NCBI GenBank assembly: GCA_938016505.1
Contig: CALLWN010000271.1
Location: 1 to 10,060, forward strand
Source: an uncultured Sphingomonadaceae bacterium
GTDB taxonomy: Bacteria > Pseudomonadota > Alphaproteobacteria > Sphingomonadales > Sphingomonadaceae
Length of the DNA stretch: 10,060 nt
Direction of reading: 5' to 3'
Part shown: positions 1 to 6,583 of the stretch, in pieces
Numbering within the stretch: the stretch's first letter is position 1
Layout: each line of letters begins with the position of its first letter
Notes under the pieces: generated by a model
Seen by the model: the letters and a program-made list of their open reading frames with translations, nothing else
What the model was told of the DNA's origin: nothing
Databases searched by the model: none
Made by a program: the position numbers and the translations under genes

Positions 1-100
1 CGTTGCAAGGCCTCGCCGGCAGTCCGCCGGTGCCGGTCTTCGAAACATTTCATCCGTCACCGCTTGACCACGCCGGGCCGTGGGCCCGATGCCGAGCCCG
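1..100. other. Unassigned left edge
   Basis: I cannot assign a gene to these 100 bases. One plus-strand frame (from base 2) stops at a TGA at 65-67 and could be the last codons of an upstream gene, but its roughly 21 residues resemble nothing I recognise. On the minus strand, ATG codons near 49-53 could start a divergent gene leaving the window to the left. A TTGACC at 64-69 resembles a -35 element, but no matching -10 follows it. Confidence 0.3.
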
Positions 101-508
101 ATGCCGCTCCATCTCACCCGCGTCGCCTTCGCCTGCCGCACCCTTGCCGACATCGCCGAGGTGCAGGACCGCTTTGCCCTCACGCACGCCAATGGCGCCA
201 GGGTCGGCCGCATCAGCAGTGCCAGGACCCCGCGCCGCGCTGCGGAACTCGCGGGCGGCTCGCTCTACTGGATCATCGCCCACACCCTTGTCGCCCGTCA
301 GCAGATCCTCGAGGTGGTGCTCCTTCCCGATCGGCCCGGCGCCGAAATCCGGCTCGCGCTCGATCTCGTGCCGACCGTGCCGACGCCGCGCCGTGCCCAT
401 CAGGGCTGGCGCTACCTCGACCCAGCCGATGCCCCGCCAGATCTCGGAGCCGCCGACCCGCTGCCGCCCTCGCTTTGGCGCGACCTCGCAACGCTTGGTC
501 TGCTCTGA
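101..508 (+). CDS. DUF1489 family protein
   Basis: This is a 135-residue protein of the DUF1489 family, a small soluble family found mainly in alphaproteobacteria and without an established function. The family signature is visible in order: an N-terminal MPLHLTRVAF strand, AGGSLYWII at about residues 51-59, a basic helix with RQQIL at 66-70, the strand IRLALDLV at 83-90, and PRRAHQGWRYLDPADAP at about 97-112. There is no signal peptide or membrane segment. I chose the ATG at 101 because homologues begin with MPLHLT-like residues; an ATG at 89 and a GTG at 80 in the same frame would add only a short, unconserved extension. No clear Shine-Dalgarno sequence precedes any of the three. It lies 51 bp upstream of a transpeptidase-like gene on the same strand, so co-transcription is possible. 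Family assignment is strong; the function is unknown. Confidence 0.85.
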   Translation: MPLHLTRVAFACRTLADIAEVQDRFALTHANGARVGRISSARTPRRAAELAGGSLYWIIAHTLVARQQILEVVLLPDRPGAEIRLALDLVPTVPTPRRAHQGWRYLDPADAPPDLGAADPLPPSLWRDLATLGLL

Positions 509-521
509 CGGCGCAGGATCT

Positions 522-541
522 TGCGGCATTGCCATGCCGCA
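522..541. other. Intergenic hairpin ahead of YkuD_2 gene
   Basis: A perfect 8-bp inverted repeat (TGCGGCAT / ATGCCGCA) encloses a 4-base loop, TGCC. It sits 13 bases after the DUF1489 stop and 18 bases before the next ATG. No T-run follows on the plus strand, so it is not a textbook intrinsic terminator. It could pause polymerase, define a 3' end or influence translation of the downstream gene, which lacks an obvious ribosome binding site. The structure is seen directly; any function is inference. Confidence 0.45.
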
Positions 542-559
542 CATCACACACTTGTGCCA

Positions 560-1177
560 ATGTCGCGGCCGTCCTCGATCAGCCGGCGCAGTCTCCTCGG
601 GCTCGCGAGTGGGCTGGGCGCAGTCCTCGCCGTCCCGGCGCGGGCAACGGCCTCTCCGCTTTCCCCGTCCAGCCTCGTCACGCTCGCCCGTCAGAGCCTC
701 GCCCGCCAGTCGGCCATGAATCCACGCCCTGACCGGGTCGGGATCGCCGATTATGCGCTGCCGTCGCGGGCGCCACGCTTCTTTCTCGTCGACCTCGAGG
801 CCGGTCGCATCTCCGCCCACCTCGTCAGCCACGGTCGGGGGTCCGATCCTGCCCACACCGGGCTGCTCCACCGATTCTCGAACGACGAAGGCTCGTTCGC
901 CTCGTCAGAAGGCTGCTACCTCACCTCCAGCCTCTATGTCGGCAGGCATGGCCGCTCGATGCGCCTCATCGGGCTCGAGCCCACCAACAGCAATGCCGAG
1001 GCGCGCGCCATCGTGATCCACGGTGCCGACTATGTCAGCCCGGCGATCGCCCGTGCCCAGGGCAAGATCGGCCGAAGCCACGGCTGCTTCGCCTTCTCCC
1101 CTGACGAGCTTGACCGGGTGCTGGCTGCGCTCGGGCCGGGCCGCCTTCTCGTCGCCAGTCGCTTCGCTGCCGCCTAG
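560..1177 (+). CDS. Murein L,D-transpeptidase catalytic-domain family protein (YkuD_2)
   Basis: This is a 205-residue exported protein of the YkuD_2 family (PF13645), related to L,D-transpeptidases that act on peptidoglycan stem peptides. The N-terminus carries a twin-arginine-like signal: SRRSLL at residues 8-13, then a hydrophobic stretch and an alanine-rich cleavage region ending near VPARA at about 29, so export through the Tat route is likely. The catalytic core shows IVIHGADY at about 152-159 and GRSHGCF at about 171-177, with Cys176 the expected nucleophile. The ATG at 560 is chosen because it places the signal peptide at the very N-terminus; a frame-open TTG at 521 would add 13 residues ahead of it. 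Its stop codon overlaps the stop of the convergent YcbB-type transpeptidase within CTAG. Many YkuD_2 members lack demonstrated transpeptidase activity, so the enzymatic role is inferred from the conserved motif. Confidence 0.88.
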   Translation: MSRPSSISRRSLLGLASGLGAVLAVPARATASPLSPSSLVTLARQSLARQSAMNPRPDRVGIADYALPSRAPRFFLVDLEAGRISAHLVSHGRGSDPAHTGLLHRFSNDEGSFASSEGCYLTSSLYVGRHGRSMRLIGLEPTNSNAEARAIVIHGADYVSPAIARAQGKIGRSHGCFAFSPDELDRVLAALGPGRLLVASRFAAA

Positions 1178-1182
1178 GCGGC
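1169..1182. repeat. 14-bp palindrome spanning two convergent stop codons
   Basis: GCCGCCTAGGCGGC is a perfect palindrome whose central CTAG (1174-1177) supplies TAG to both convergent transpeptidase genes. Both proteins therefore end in the same Ala-Ala-Ala tail. With no loop it is a poor terminator, but no intergenic DNA remains between the two genes, so transcription from each side must stop inside the other gene or collide there. Confidence 0.85.
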
Positions 1183-2355
1183 CGCACACTCCGTCGCGAC
1201 CGCTGCAGCCGTCTCGCGCGCCCGGCCGGCACCCTCGCTCCGCAACGCTGCCGCAACGGCCTGGTCGCGCCCGTAGATGTCGGCGTGCAGGCGAAGCCCG
1301 CCGTCTGCACCGACTTCGGCGGTGAAATAGACGATGTGGACCGGAACCGGCGCTGCCAGCACCGCGTCCACTGTCTTGCCGTCGGCGACTGCGGCATCGA
1401 TCCGCCCGCGATCCCATTCGGTGCCGGCCAGAAGCCGTTCGGAGAGATCGAGCGGGCGCTCGGTGCGAATGCAGCCGTGGCTGAAGCTCCGCACCTTGCG
1501 GTCGAACAGGGCCTTGGCCGGCGTGTCATGCAGGTAGACGGACCAGGGGTTCGGCATCCTGAGCTTCACCTGGCCGAGCTGGTTATGTGGTCCTGGCAGC
1601 TGGGTGACCCCCGTCGCGGTCCGCACATAGCCCTGGGCCCTGGCCCGCGCCGGGTTTGCCGCCATCATCCGGCTGACACTCTCGCGCTGGATGCTCGCCG
1701 GCACCACCCATTCCGGATTGAGGGTGACTGCAGTCACGAGCGCGGAAAACTGGGGCGTCGGCGTGCTGGTCTTGCCGACGATCACCCGGTGCACCGCGAC
1801 CACCTTGCCAGCTTCCACCAGCCGCGCCTCGAACGCAGGGACATTCACGAGAATGTGGCGCTCGCCGAGTGCGCGCGGCATCCACCGCCAGCGCTCGAGA
1901 TTGACCGCAATCCGCTCGCGCGCTTCCGGCGGGGCGGTCAGCAGCGCGGCCTGCAGTGCCTGATACTCGGGGCCAGACGGCGGCAGCGCGGAGAGCACGG
2001 CGGCGACACCCTCGCCGGCAAGCGCCCGTGCCATCAGCGCCGCGATCGCCTGCGGCCCGAGCGTCGGCCCGGCCAGATGCCAGTGCCGCCGCGCTGCCGC
2101 CGGCGCCGCGCCCCCGGCAAGGTCGGCCGCCAGCCTGCCAAACGCGGCAGGAGCGATCCGGCCGATGGCCGCGAGATCTGCGGCGGACACGGCGTTCCAC
2201 AGTGCATCGCGATCGTAGCGCGCCGGGTCGAGCCCGTGGGCGGCCGCACCGTCAACCGCCGCTGCAAGCTCGCCGGCAAGCGCCAGGGTCCAGTCGGCGG
2301 CCACTGCCGGCCGGGCGAACACCAGCAGAAGGACGAGAAGCCATGTCCGCATCAT
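1174..2355 (-). CDS. L,D-transpeptidase, YcbB/LdtD type
   Basis: This is a 393-residue periplasmic L,D-transpeptidase resembling YcbB/LdtD, an enzyme class that forms 3-3 diaminopimelate crosslinks in peptidoglycan. Residues 1-20 form a signal peptide (MMRTWLLVLLLVFARPAVAA). An alpha-helical scaffold domain follows, then NLERWRWMP at about 152-160, which marks the entry to the catalytic region of this subfamily. The YkuD core shows NPEWVVPASI at about 213-222, YLHDTP at 274-279 and FSHGCIRTERP, with Cys295 the nucleophile. The peptidoglycan-binding PF01471 repeat often seen between scaffold and catalytic domain in larger relatives is not apparent, and the protein is much shorter than E. coli YcbB (about 615 residues). 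The start is the first of two tandem ATGs (2355 and 2352); the frame continues upstream to 2457, but that would bury the signal peptide. Confidence 0.92.
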   Translation of the reverse strand: MMRTWLLVLLLVFARPAVAADWTLALAGELAAAVDGAAAHGLDPARYDRDALWNAVSAADLAAIGRIAPAAFGRLAADLAGGAAPAAARRHWHLAGPTLGPQAIAALMARALAGEGVAAVLSALPPSGPEYQALQAALLTAPPEARERIAVNLERWRWMPRALGERHILVNVPAFEARLVEAGKVVAVHRVIVGKTSTPTPQFSALVTAVTLNPEWVVPASIQRESVSRMMAANPARARAQGYVRTATGVTQLPGPHNQLGQVKLRMPNPWSVYLHDTPAKALFDRKVRSFSHGCIRTERPLDLSERLLAGTEWDRGRIDAAVADGKTVDAVLAAPVPVHIVYFTAEVGADGGLRLHADIYGRDQAVAAALRSEGAGRARETAAAVATECAAA

Positions 2356-2441
2356 CGCCGCCGGCCTGCCACGATGGCGCTGCTGCGTCCACCTGCCCGC
2401 CGCCGCTTGCCCGACGCGTCCCCGCCACCTAGCGCCACGCC
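2356..2441. promoter_or_regulatory. Divergent intergenic region
   Basis: These 86 bases separate the starts of the YcbB-type transpeptidase (minus) and the oxygenase (plus) and must hold, or closely neighbour, the promoters for both. The stretch is very GC-rich. I could not find a convincing -35/-10 pair or an obvious operator on either strand. Confidence 0.4.
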
Positions 2442-3365
2442 ATGACCAGCACTGCAACGCCCCTTGCGCCCATTCCCCTTTCCCTCGTCGAGACCGACCT
2501 CGACGAAGCCGCGCGCCGGCTCGGGGAAAGCTTCGCCCGGACCGGCTTTGCCGTGGTCGAGGGCCATGACATCCCGCGACCCGTCATCGAGGCGGCGCTC
2601 GCCGAAATCCGCGCCTTCTTCGCACGCCCGCTGCCCGAGAAAATGGCCGCCCATGTGCAAGGCCAGGGCGGCGCGCGCGGCTACACCCCCTTCGGCGTCG
2701 AGACCGCGAAAGGCTCCGACCTGTTCGATCTCAAGGAATTCTACCATGTCGGCCGCGAGCTGCCGGAAGGCCACCGCTATCGCCCCTTCATGCCGCCCAA
2801 CATCTGGCCGCAGGGCCAGCCTGCCTTCCGTGGGGCCGCGCTTGCCCTCTTCGACGCCCTCGAGGCCGCGGGGCTCAGGATCCTCCGCGCCATCGCAGTC
2901 CACCTTGGCCTCGCACCCGACTTCTTCGCCGACCCGGTCGCCGAAGGCAACAGCGTGCTTCGCCTGCTCCATTATCCCCCCGTGCCGCAAGATGCGCCCA
3001 ACCTGCGCGCCGGCGCCCACGAGGACATCAACGTCATCACCCTTCTGCTCGGCGCCGAGGAGGCAGGCCTCCAGCTTCTGACCCGCCAGGGCGAGTGGGT
3101 GGACGTGACCGCGCCCGAAGGCGCGCTCGTCGTCAACGTCGGCGACATGCTGGAGCGCCAGACCGGAGGCCTGCTCCGCTCGACCACGCACCGGGTCGTC
3201 AACCCGGCGCCCGGGCGGCGCCACCTGCCACGCTACTCCACCCCGTTCTTCCTGCATTTCCGGCCCGACTGGCTGATCAGGCCGCTGGCGCCCAACCCGG
3301 CCATGCCGCCGATCACCGCCAACGACTTCCTGTTGCAGCGCCTGCGCGAGATCCGCCTCCTCTGA
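2442..3365 (+). CDS. Isopenicillin N synthase-like 2OG/Fe(II) oxygenase
   Basis: This is a 307-residue soluble oxygenase of the isopenicillin N synthase/2-oxoglutarate-dependent dioxygenase superfamily. The N-terminal DIOX_N part spans about residues 10-115 (FARTGFAVVEGHDIP at 31-45). The C-terminal 2OG-FeII_Oxy jelly roll spans about 170-275. The iron facial triad is complete: His193 and Asp195 in AHEDIN, and His250 in STTHRVVNP. Arg264 and Ser266 in RYSTPFF match the RxS motif that binds the 2-oxoglutarate carboxylate, so a 2OG-using enzyme is more likely than a true isopenicillin N synthase. The substrate cannot be read from the sequence, and no nonribosomal peptide synthetase or other biosynthetic gene lies nearby. 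The gene stands alone, divergent from the transpeptidase and convergent with carD. The ATG at 2442 gives a normal family N-terminus, though no strong ribosome binding site precedes it. Confidence 0.9.
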   Translation: MTSTATPLAPIPLSLVETDLDEAARRLGESFARTGFAVVEGHDIPRPVIEAALAEIRAFFARPLPEKMAAHVQGQGGARGYTPFGVETAKGSDLFDLKEFYHVGRELPEGHRYRPFMPPNIWPQGQPAFRGAALALFDALEAAGLRILRAIAVHLGLAPDFFADPVAEGNSVLRLLHYPPVPQDAPNLRAGAHEDINVITLLLGAEEAGLQLLTRQGEWVDVTAPEGALVVNVGDMLERQTGGLLRSTTHRVVNPAPGRRHLPRYSTPFFLHFRPDWLIRPLAPNPAMPPITANDFLLQRLREIRLL

Positions 3366-3378
3366 TGCCGCGCGTCCG

Positions 3379-3401
3379 GGCGCCGGACAGGGCCCGGCGC
3401 C
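3379..3401. terminator. Hairpin between convergent oxygenase and carD genes
   Basis: A perfect 8-bp inverted repeat (GGCGCCGG / CCGGCGCC) encloses a 7-base loop. It begins 13 bases after the oxygenase stop and ends 30 bases before the carD stop on the other strand. Its place in a 66-base gap between convergent genes suggests a bidirectional terminator. Neither strand has a following T-run, so termination may be partial or Rho-assisted. Confidence 0.45.
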
Positions 3402-3431
3402 TGCACGGCCTCTCGGTGCGGGCAGCGCCCG

Positions 3432-3935
3432 TCAGGCGGCTTTCAGAACCTGCTCGATTTCCTTCTGGGCCGCCGGTTCGTCGATGTTCTTCATCGCCGC
3501 CAGTTCGCGGGCGAGGCGCGAGATCGCCGCCTCGTAGATCTGCCGCTCGGAATAGCTCTGCTCGGGCTGGTCCTCGGCCCGGTGCAGGTCGCGCACCACC
3601 TCCGCGATCGACACGAGATCGCCCGAGTTGATCTTCGCCTCATATTCCTGCGCCCGGCGCGACCACATGATCCGACGGATCCGCGGCTTGCCCTTCAGGG
3701 TCTGGAAGGCGTTCATGAGGGTCGCTTCCGAGGAGAGCTTGCGCATCCCCACCGTCTCGACCTTGTTGACAGGCACCTTGAGCGTCATCCGCTCCTTGTC
3801 GAACCGCAGCACATAAAGCTCGAGCTTCGCGCCGGCGATCTCGCTGGTCTGGACCTCGATCACGCGGCCAACCCCGTGCTTGGGATACACCACCGTATCC
3901 CCGACCTCGAACCCGAGCGACCTTGTTGCTGCCAT
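3432..3935 (-). CDS. carD: CarD/CdnL family transcriptional regulator
   Basis: This is a 167-residue CarD/CdnL-type protein that binds the RNA polymerase beta subunit and stabilises open promoter complexes; in several bacteria it is needed for normal rRNA transcription. The N-terminal RNA polymerase-interacting domain covers about residues 7-65 (FEVGDTVVYPKHGVGRVIEV, then YVLRFDKERMTLKVPVNK). The C-terminal helical DNA-binding domain covers about 70-167 and contains IMWSRRAQEYEAKINSGD. Trp91 corresponds to the conserved tryptophan that wedges into the minor groove at the upstream edge of the bubble in characterised CarD proteins. The start is fixed by a good AAAGGA ribosome binding site 7 bases ahead of the ATG at 3935; the frame stays open to a GTG at 4067, but that extension is unconserved. 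It follows recA on the same strand after 290 bp, so it probably has its own promoter. Confidence 0.95.
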   Translation of the reverse strand: MAATRSLGFEVGDTVVYPKHGVGRVIEVQTSEIAGAKLELYVLRFDKERMTLKVPVNKVETVGMRKLSSEATLMNAFQTLKGKPRIRRIMWSRRAQEYEAKINSGDLVSIAEVVRDLHRAEDQPEQSYSERQIYEAAISRLARELAAMKNIDEPAAQKEIEQVLKAA

Positions 3936-4225
3936 GATCGTCCTTTCTCGTTGGGAATGGAAGGCCGCCACAACCGGGCCCCGCCAAGGAGGCTGCCAAG
4001 GCCCCGCTCCGCCCTGCCATTGCGTCGGCGCAAACCGCGACGTCTCAGCTGCCGATCCACTCTCCACGGTTCGCCGGATCAGCCCGGACTGCGGATGCCC
4101 CCGGAGGCGGAGAAGACCGGCAGGTGCCGACCGACCTCAGCGAGGGCAGAACTCCATAACAGAATGATGACGGAAAAGCTACTGCAAATGCACGCCGGCC
4201 CGGAACCATGCCGCGCCGGCCGCCG
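3936..4225. promoter_or_regulatory. carD upstream / recA downstream region with AT-rich patch
   Basis: This 290-bp gap is the longest non-coding stretch in the window. The carD ribosome binding site (AAAGGA on the minus strand) lies at its carD end. At 4152-4194 it becomes clearly AT-rich (24 of 43 bases A or T), unlike the surrounding DNA, which makes this the best candidate for a carD promoter or a 3'-end processing site for recA. I could not find a clean -35/-10 pair there. An imperfect GC-rich hairpin built on two GCCGGC elements lies just after the recA stop (about 4196-4221), but without an adjacent T-run. Confidence 0.45.
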
Positions 4226-5251
4226 TCACATGTCGTCGCCAGCGTCGGGGCCCGCCATCAGCGCTTCGGAAACCCCGCTGGCATTGGTCCGGATCGCCGC
4301 CTCGATCTTCGCCGCCACCTCCGGATGCTCGGCAAGATAGGTTTTCGCATTCTCCCGGCCCTGGCCGATCCGCACCGAATCATGGGAGAACCATGCACCC
4401 GACTTCTCGACGATCCCAGCCTTGACACCAAGGTCGAGGATCTCGCCCACCTTGCTGATCCCGCTCCCGTACATGATGTCGAACTCGACCTGGCGGAACG
4501 GCGGCGCCACCTTGTTCTTCACCACCTTCACCCGCGTCGTGTTGCCGACGATGTCGTCCCTGTCCTTGATCTGGCCAGTCCGGCGGATGTCGAGCCTGAC
4601 GCTGGCATAGAATTTCAGCGCATTCCCCCCCGTCGTCGTCTCGGGATTCCCGTACATGACCCCGATCTTCATCCGCACCTGGTTGATGAAGATCACGATG
4701 CAGCGGCTGCGCGAGATCGAGCCGGTCAGCTTTCGCAGCGCCTGGCTCATCAGCCGCGCCTGTAGGCCCACATGGCTGTCGCCCATCTCGCCCTCGATCT
4801 CGGCGCGCGGCACGAGTGCGGCAACCGAGTCCACCACCAGCACGTCAATCGCGTTCGAGCGGACCAGCGTGTCGACGATCTCGAGCGCCTGCTCGCCCGT
4901 GTCCGGCTGGGAGACGATCAGGTTGTCGGTGTCGACCCCGAGTTTCTTCGCATAGATCGGGTCGAGCGCATGTTCGGCATCGACGAAGGCCGCAGTCCCG
5001 CCCGCCTTCTGCGCCTCGGCGATCACATGGAGCGCCAGCGTCGTCTTCCCCGAGCTTTCCGGCCCGTAGATCTCGACAACCCGCCCGCGCGGCAGCCCGC
5101 CGATCCCGAGCGCGATGTCGAGCCCGAGCGAGCCGGTCGAGATCGCCTCGATCTCGAGGGTCTCGCGGCTGCCGAGCCGCATCGCCGAGCCCTTGCCGAA
5201 CGCGCGGTCGATCTGCGCGAGTGCCGCTTCCAGCGCCTTTTCCCGATCCAT
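4226..5251 (-). CDS. recA: Recombinase RecA
   Basis: This is RecA, the DNA-dependent ATPase that forms filaments on single-stranded DNA, drives strand exchange and triggers LexA self-cleavage in the SOS response. The 341-residue protein has the full core: Walker [10 protein letters not shown] at about 63-71, Walker B VLVVDS at about 137-142, loop L1 around [12 protein letters not shown] (151-162), and loop L2 with [17 protein letters not shown] (about 194-210). The C-terminus ends in a short acidic GPDAGDDM tail. The length fits the family (E. coli RecA has 353). The ATG at 5251 is preceded by GGGGAAG a few bases away and gives [11 protein letters not shown], where homologues converge; the upstream ATG at 5302 would add 17 unconserved residues and overlap the putative LexA box. 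It is separated from the upstream kinase gene by an intrinsic terminator. Confidence 0.98.
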   Translation of the reverse strand: MDREKALEAALAQIDRAFGKGSAMRLGSRETLEIEAISTGSLGLDIALGIGGLPRGRVVEIYGPESSGKTTLALHVIAEAQKAGGTAAFVDAEHALDPIYAKKLGVDTDNLIVSQPDTGEQALEIVDTLVRSNAIDVLVVDSVAALVPRAEIEGEMGDSHVGLQARLMSQALRKLTGSISRSRCIVIFINQVRMKIGVMYGNPETTTGGNALKFYASVRLDIRRTGQIKDRDDIVGNTTRVKVVKNKVAPPFRQVEFDIMYGSGISKVGEILDLGVKAGIVEKSGAWFSHDSVRIGQGRENAKTYLAEHPEVAAKIEAAIRTNASGVSEALMAGPDAGDDM

Positions 5252-5296
5252 CAGCTTCCCCACACCAGCGCCTGCGACCCGAGACGCGGGGTAACG

Positions 5297-5311
5297 GAAC
5301 AAAGCGGGAAA
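5297..5311 (-). promoter_or_regulatory. Putative LexA (SOS) box upstream of recA
   Basis: On the minus strand this reads TTTC-N7-GTTC, one mismatch from the alphaproteobacterial LexA consensus GTTC-N7-GTTC. It lies 45 bp upstream of the recA ATG, where an operator would block initiation. It partly overlaps the T-tract of the preceding terminator. A recA operator is expected here from general knowledge; this is the only near-match I found, so the call is plausible but not secure. Confidence 0.45.
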
Positions 5312-5343
5312 GAAAAGGCCCCGCCGCGCGGCGCGCGCAGCAG
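5309..5343 (-). terminator. Intrinsic terminator after the hybrid kinase gene
   Basis: Read on the minus strand, a 10-bp GC-rich stem (CTGCTGCGCG / CGCGCGGCGG, two G-U pairs) encloses a 3-base loop and is followed by GGCC and TTTTCTTT. It starts 4 bases after the kinase stop codon. It is the best intrinsic terminator in the window and likely ends the dapA-to-kinase transcript, isolating recA from it. Confidence 0.6.
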
Positions 5344-5347
5344 CCGG

Positions 5348-6583
5348 CTAGACCAGTGCGTCCACGCAGCGCCTCAGGTCGGCAAGCCGGAACGGCTTGG
5401 CCAGAAACGCAACACCGAGCCCGCCGAGCGCATCGCGCGCGCTGGCATCGGCATAGCCCGACACCAGCAGCACCGGGAGACCCGGCCGCCGCGCCCGCAG
5501 CCGCCGCGCCAGCTCCACCCCATCCACCCCGGGCATCCGCACGTCCGACACCAGCGCCGAGACTTCGGGGTTCGCGCCGAAGGCCGCCTCGGCCGCCTCG
5601 CCGCCATCGACCGCAATCACGGCGTAACCCGCCTGCTCGAGACCCCGCCGGGTGCAGGTCCGCAACAGTTCCTCGTCCTCGGCGAGAAGGATGAGCGGCC
5701 GGGCCGCGGGCGCGGCCGATGCCTGCTCCTGCTCACCTGCAACCGCCGGAAGATAGACCGTGAAGCGCGCCCCCCGGCGCGGCGCGTCGTCGAGGAGGAG
5801 AAACCCGCCGGACTGCTTGACGAGCCCGTAGGCGGTCGGAAGCCCCAGCCCGGTCCCAGCGCCCTCGCCCTTGGTCGTGAAATAGGGCTCGAAGATCCGC
5901 GCCCGCAGCCCTGCCGGCACGCCGGGCCCGTCATCGGCGACCGCAAGCGCAGCATAGTCCTGCTCTGGCATGAAGCCGCGGGCATCGGCCGGCAGGTCGG
6001 AATGGTGCACCCGCTCCAGGCTGACCGTCACATGGCCGGGCCGCGCGCCGATTGCATCGCGCGCATTGGTGACAAGGTTCATCACCACCCGCTCCAGCGC
6101 CTGCGGATCGGCATCGACCAGCGTGCCGCGCCGGCTCGGCAGCGACAGCCCGATATGGCGGCCGAGCAGCGCCCGCAGCACCGGCTCCATCCGCCCCAGC
6201 AGCGCGGCAAGGTCCACCCGCACCGGGCGCAGATGCTCCTGGCGCGAGAAGGCGAGCAGCTTGTGGATGAGGGCACCCGCCCGCTCGGCCTGGCGAATGA
6301 TCTCGCCGAGATCGGTGGCGAGATCGCCGTCTGCCGGCACCCGCGTGCTCATCAGCTCTGCGGTCGCGAGGATCCCGCCCAGCATCGTGTTGAGATCATG
6401 GGCAAGCCCGGCCGCCAGCAGGCCCACGCCCTGCATCCTGAGCGGTTCCTTCTGGCCGCCGCTTTTCTTCCCGCGGCCCCGCGCTCGCCCGGCCCCCGTT
6501 CCGGCCGCCAGGCCGACCGGGGGCACAATCCCCGGCCCCAGGGCCTCAGCCGTAGCGTTCCTCTGTCCAGGGGTCTCCGACAT
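5348..6583 (-). CDS. CckA-like hybrid histidine kinase without sensor domain
   Basis: From the ATG at 6583 this is a 411-residue cytoplasmic hybrid kinase. A basic Gly/Arg/Lys-rich segment (about residues 28-47) precedes the HisKA domain, whose GLAHDLNTMLGGI carries the phospho-accepting His62. The HATPase_c domain follows with MNLVTNARDAI at about 168-178, DDGPG at 217-221 and GTGLGL at 243-248. A receiver domain closes the protein (LLAEDEE with the acidic pair near 302-303, phospho-acceptor Asp347 in SDVRMPG, Lys396 in AKPF). The arrangement matches the catalytic half of CckA, the kinase that feeds ChpT and CtrA, but CckA's two membrane segments and PAS domains are absent. Upstream DNA codes for another enzyme, so this is not a simple frameshift. 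The start is uncertain: 6583 overlaps the preceding gene by 38 bp, a GTG at 6526 follows that gene's stop by 19 bp, and an ATG at 6436 has a good AGAAGGAA site. Whether it is the organism's CckA or a paralogue is unresolved. Confidence 0.88.
   Translation of the reverse strand: MSETPGQRNATAEALGPGIVPPVGLAAGTGAGRARGRGKKSGGQKEPLRMQGVGLLAAGLAHDLNTMLGGILATAELMSTRVPADGDLATDLGEIIRQAERAGALIHKLLAFSRQEHLRPVRVDLAALLGRMEPVLRALLGRHIGLSLPSRRGTLVDADPQALERVVMNLVTNARDAIGARPGHVTVSLERVHHSDLPADARGFMPEQDYAALAVADDGPGVPAGLRARIFEPYFTTKGEGAGTGLGLPTAYGLVKQSGGFLLLDDAPRRGARFTVYLPAVAGEQEQASAAPAARPLILLAEDEELLRTCTRRGLEQAGYAVIAVDGGEAAEAAFGANPEVSALVSDVRMPGVDGVELARRLRARRPGLPVLLVSGYADASARDALGGLGVAFLAKPFRLADLRRCVDALV

Noticed and set aside
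50..871. A 273-codon minus-strand open frame over the DUF1489 and YkuD_2 genes
   Set aside because: It spans two supported plus-strand genes and their intergenic hairpin, and its product looks like composition-driven translation.
1285..2445. A 386-codon plus-strand open frame over the YcbB-type transpeptidase
   Set aside because: It is antisense to a gene with an intact signal peptide and catalytic motif, and its product has no domain I recognise.
2352..3257. A 301-codon minus-strand open frame over the oxygenase gene
   Set aside because: It is a shadow of the oxygenase codons. The plus-strand product has all catalytic residues; this one has none recognisable.
3936..4067. N-terminal extension of carD to a GTG at 4067
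   Set aside because: The ATG at 3935 has a strong AAAGGA site and matches the family start; the extension is unconserved in character.
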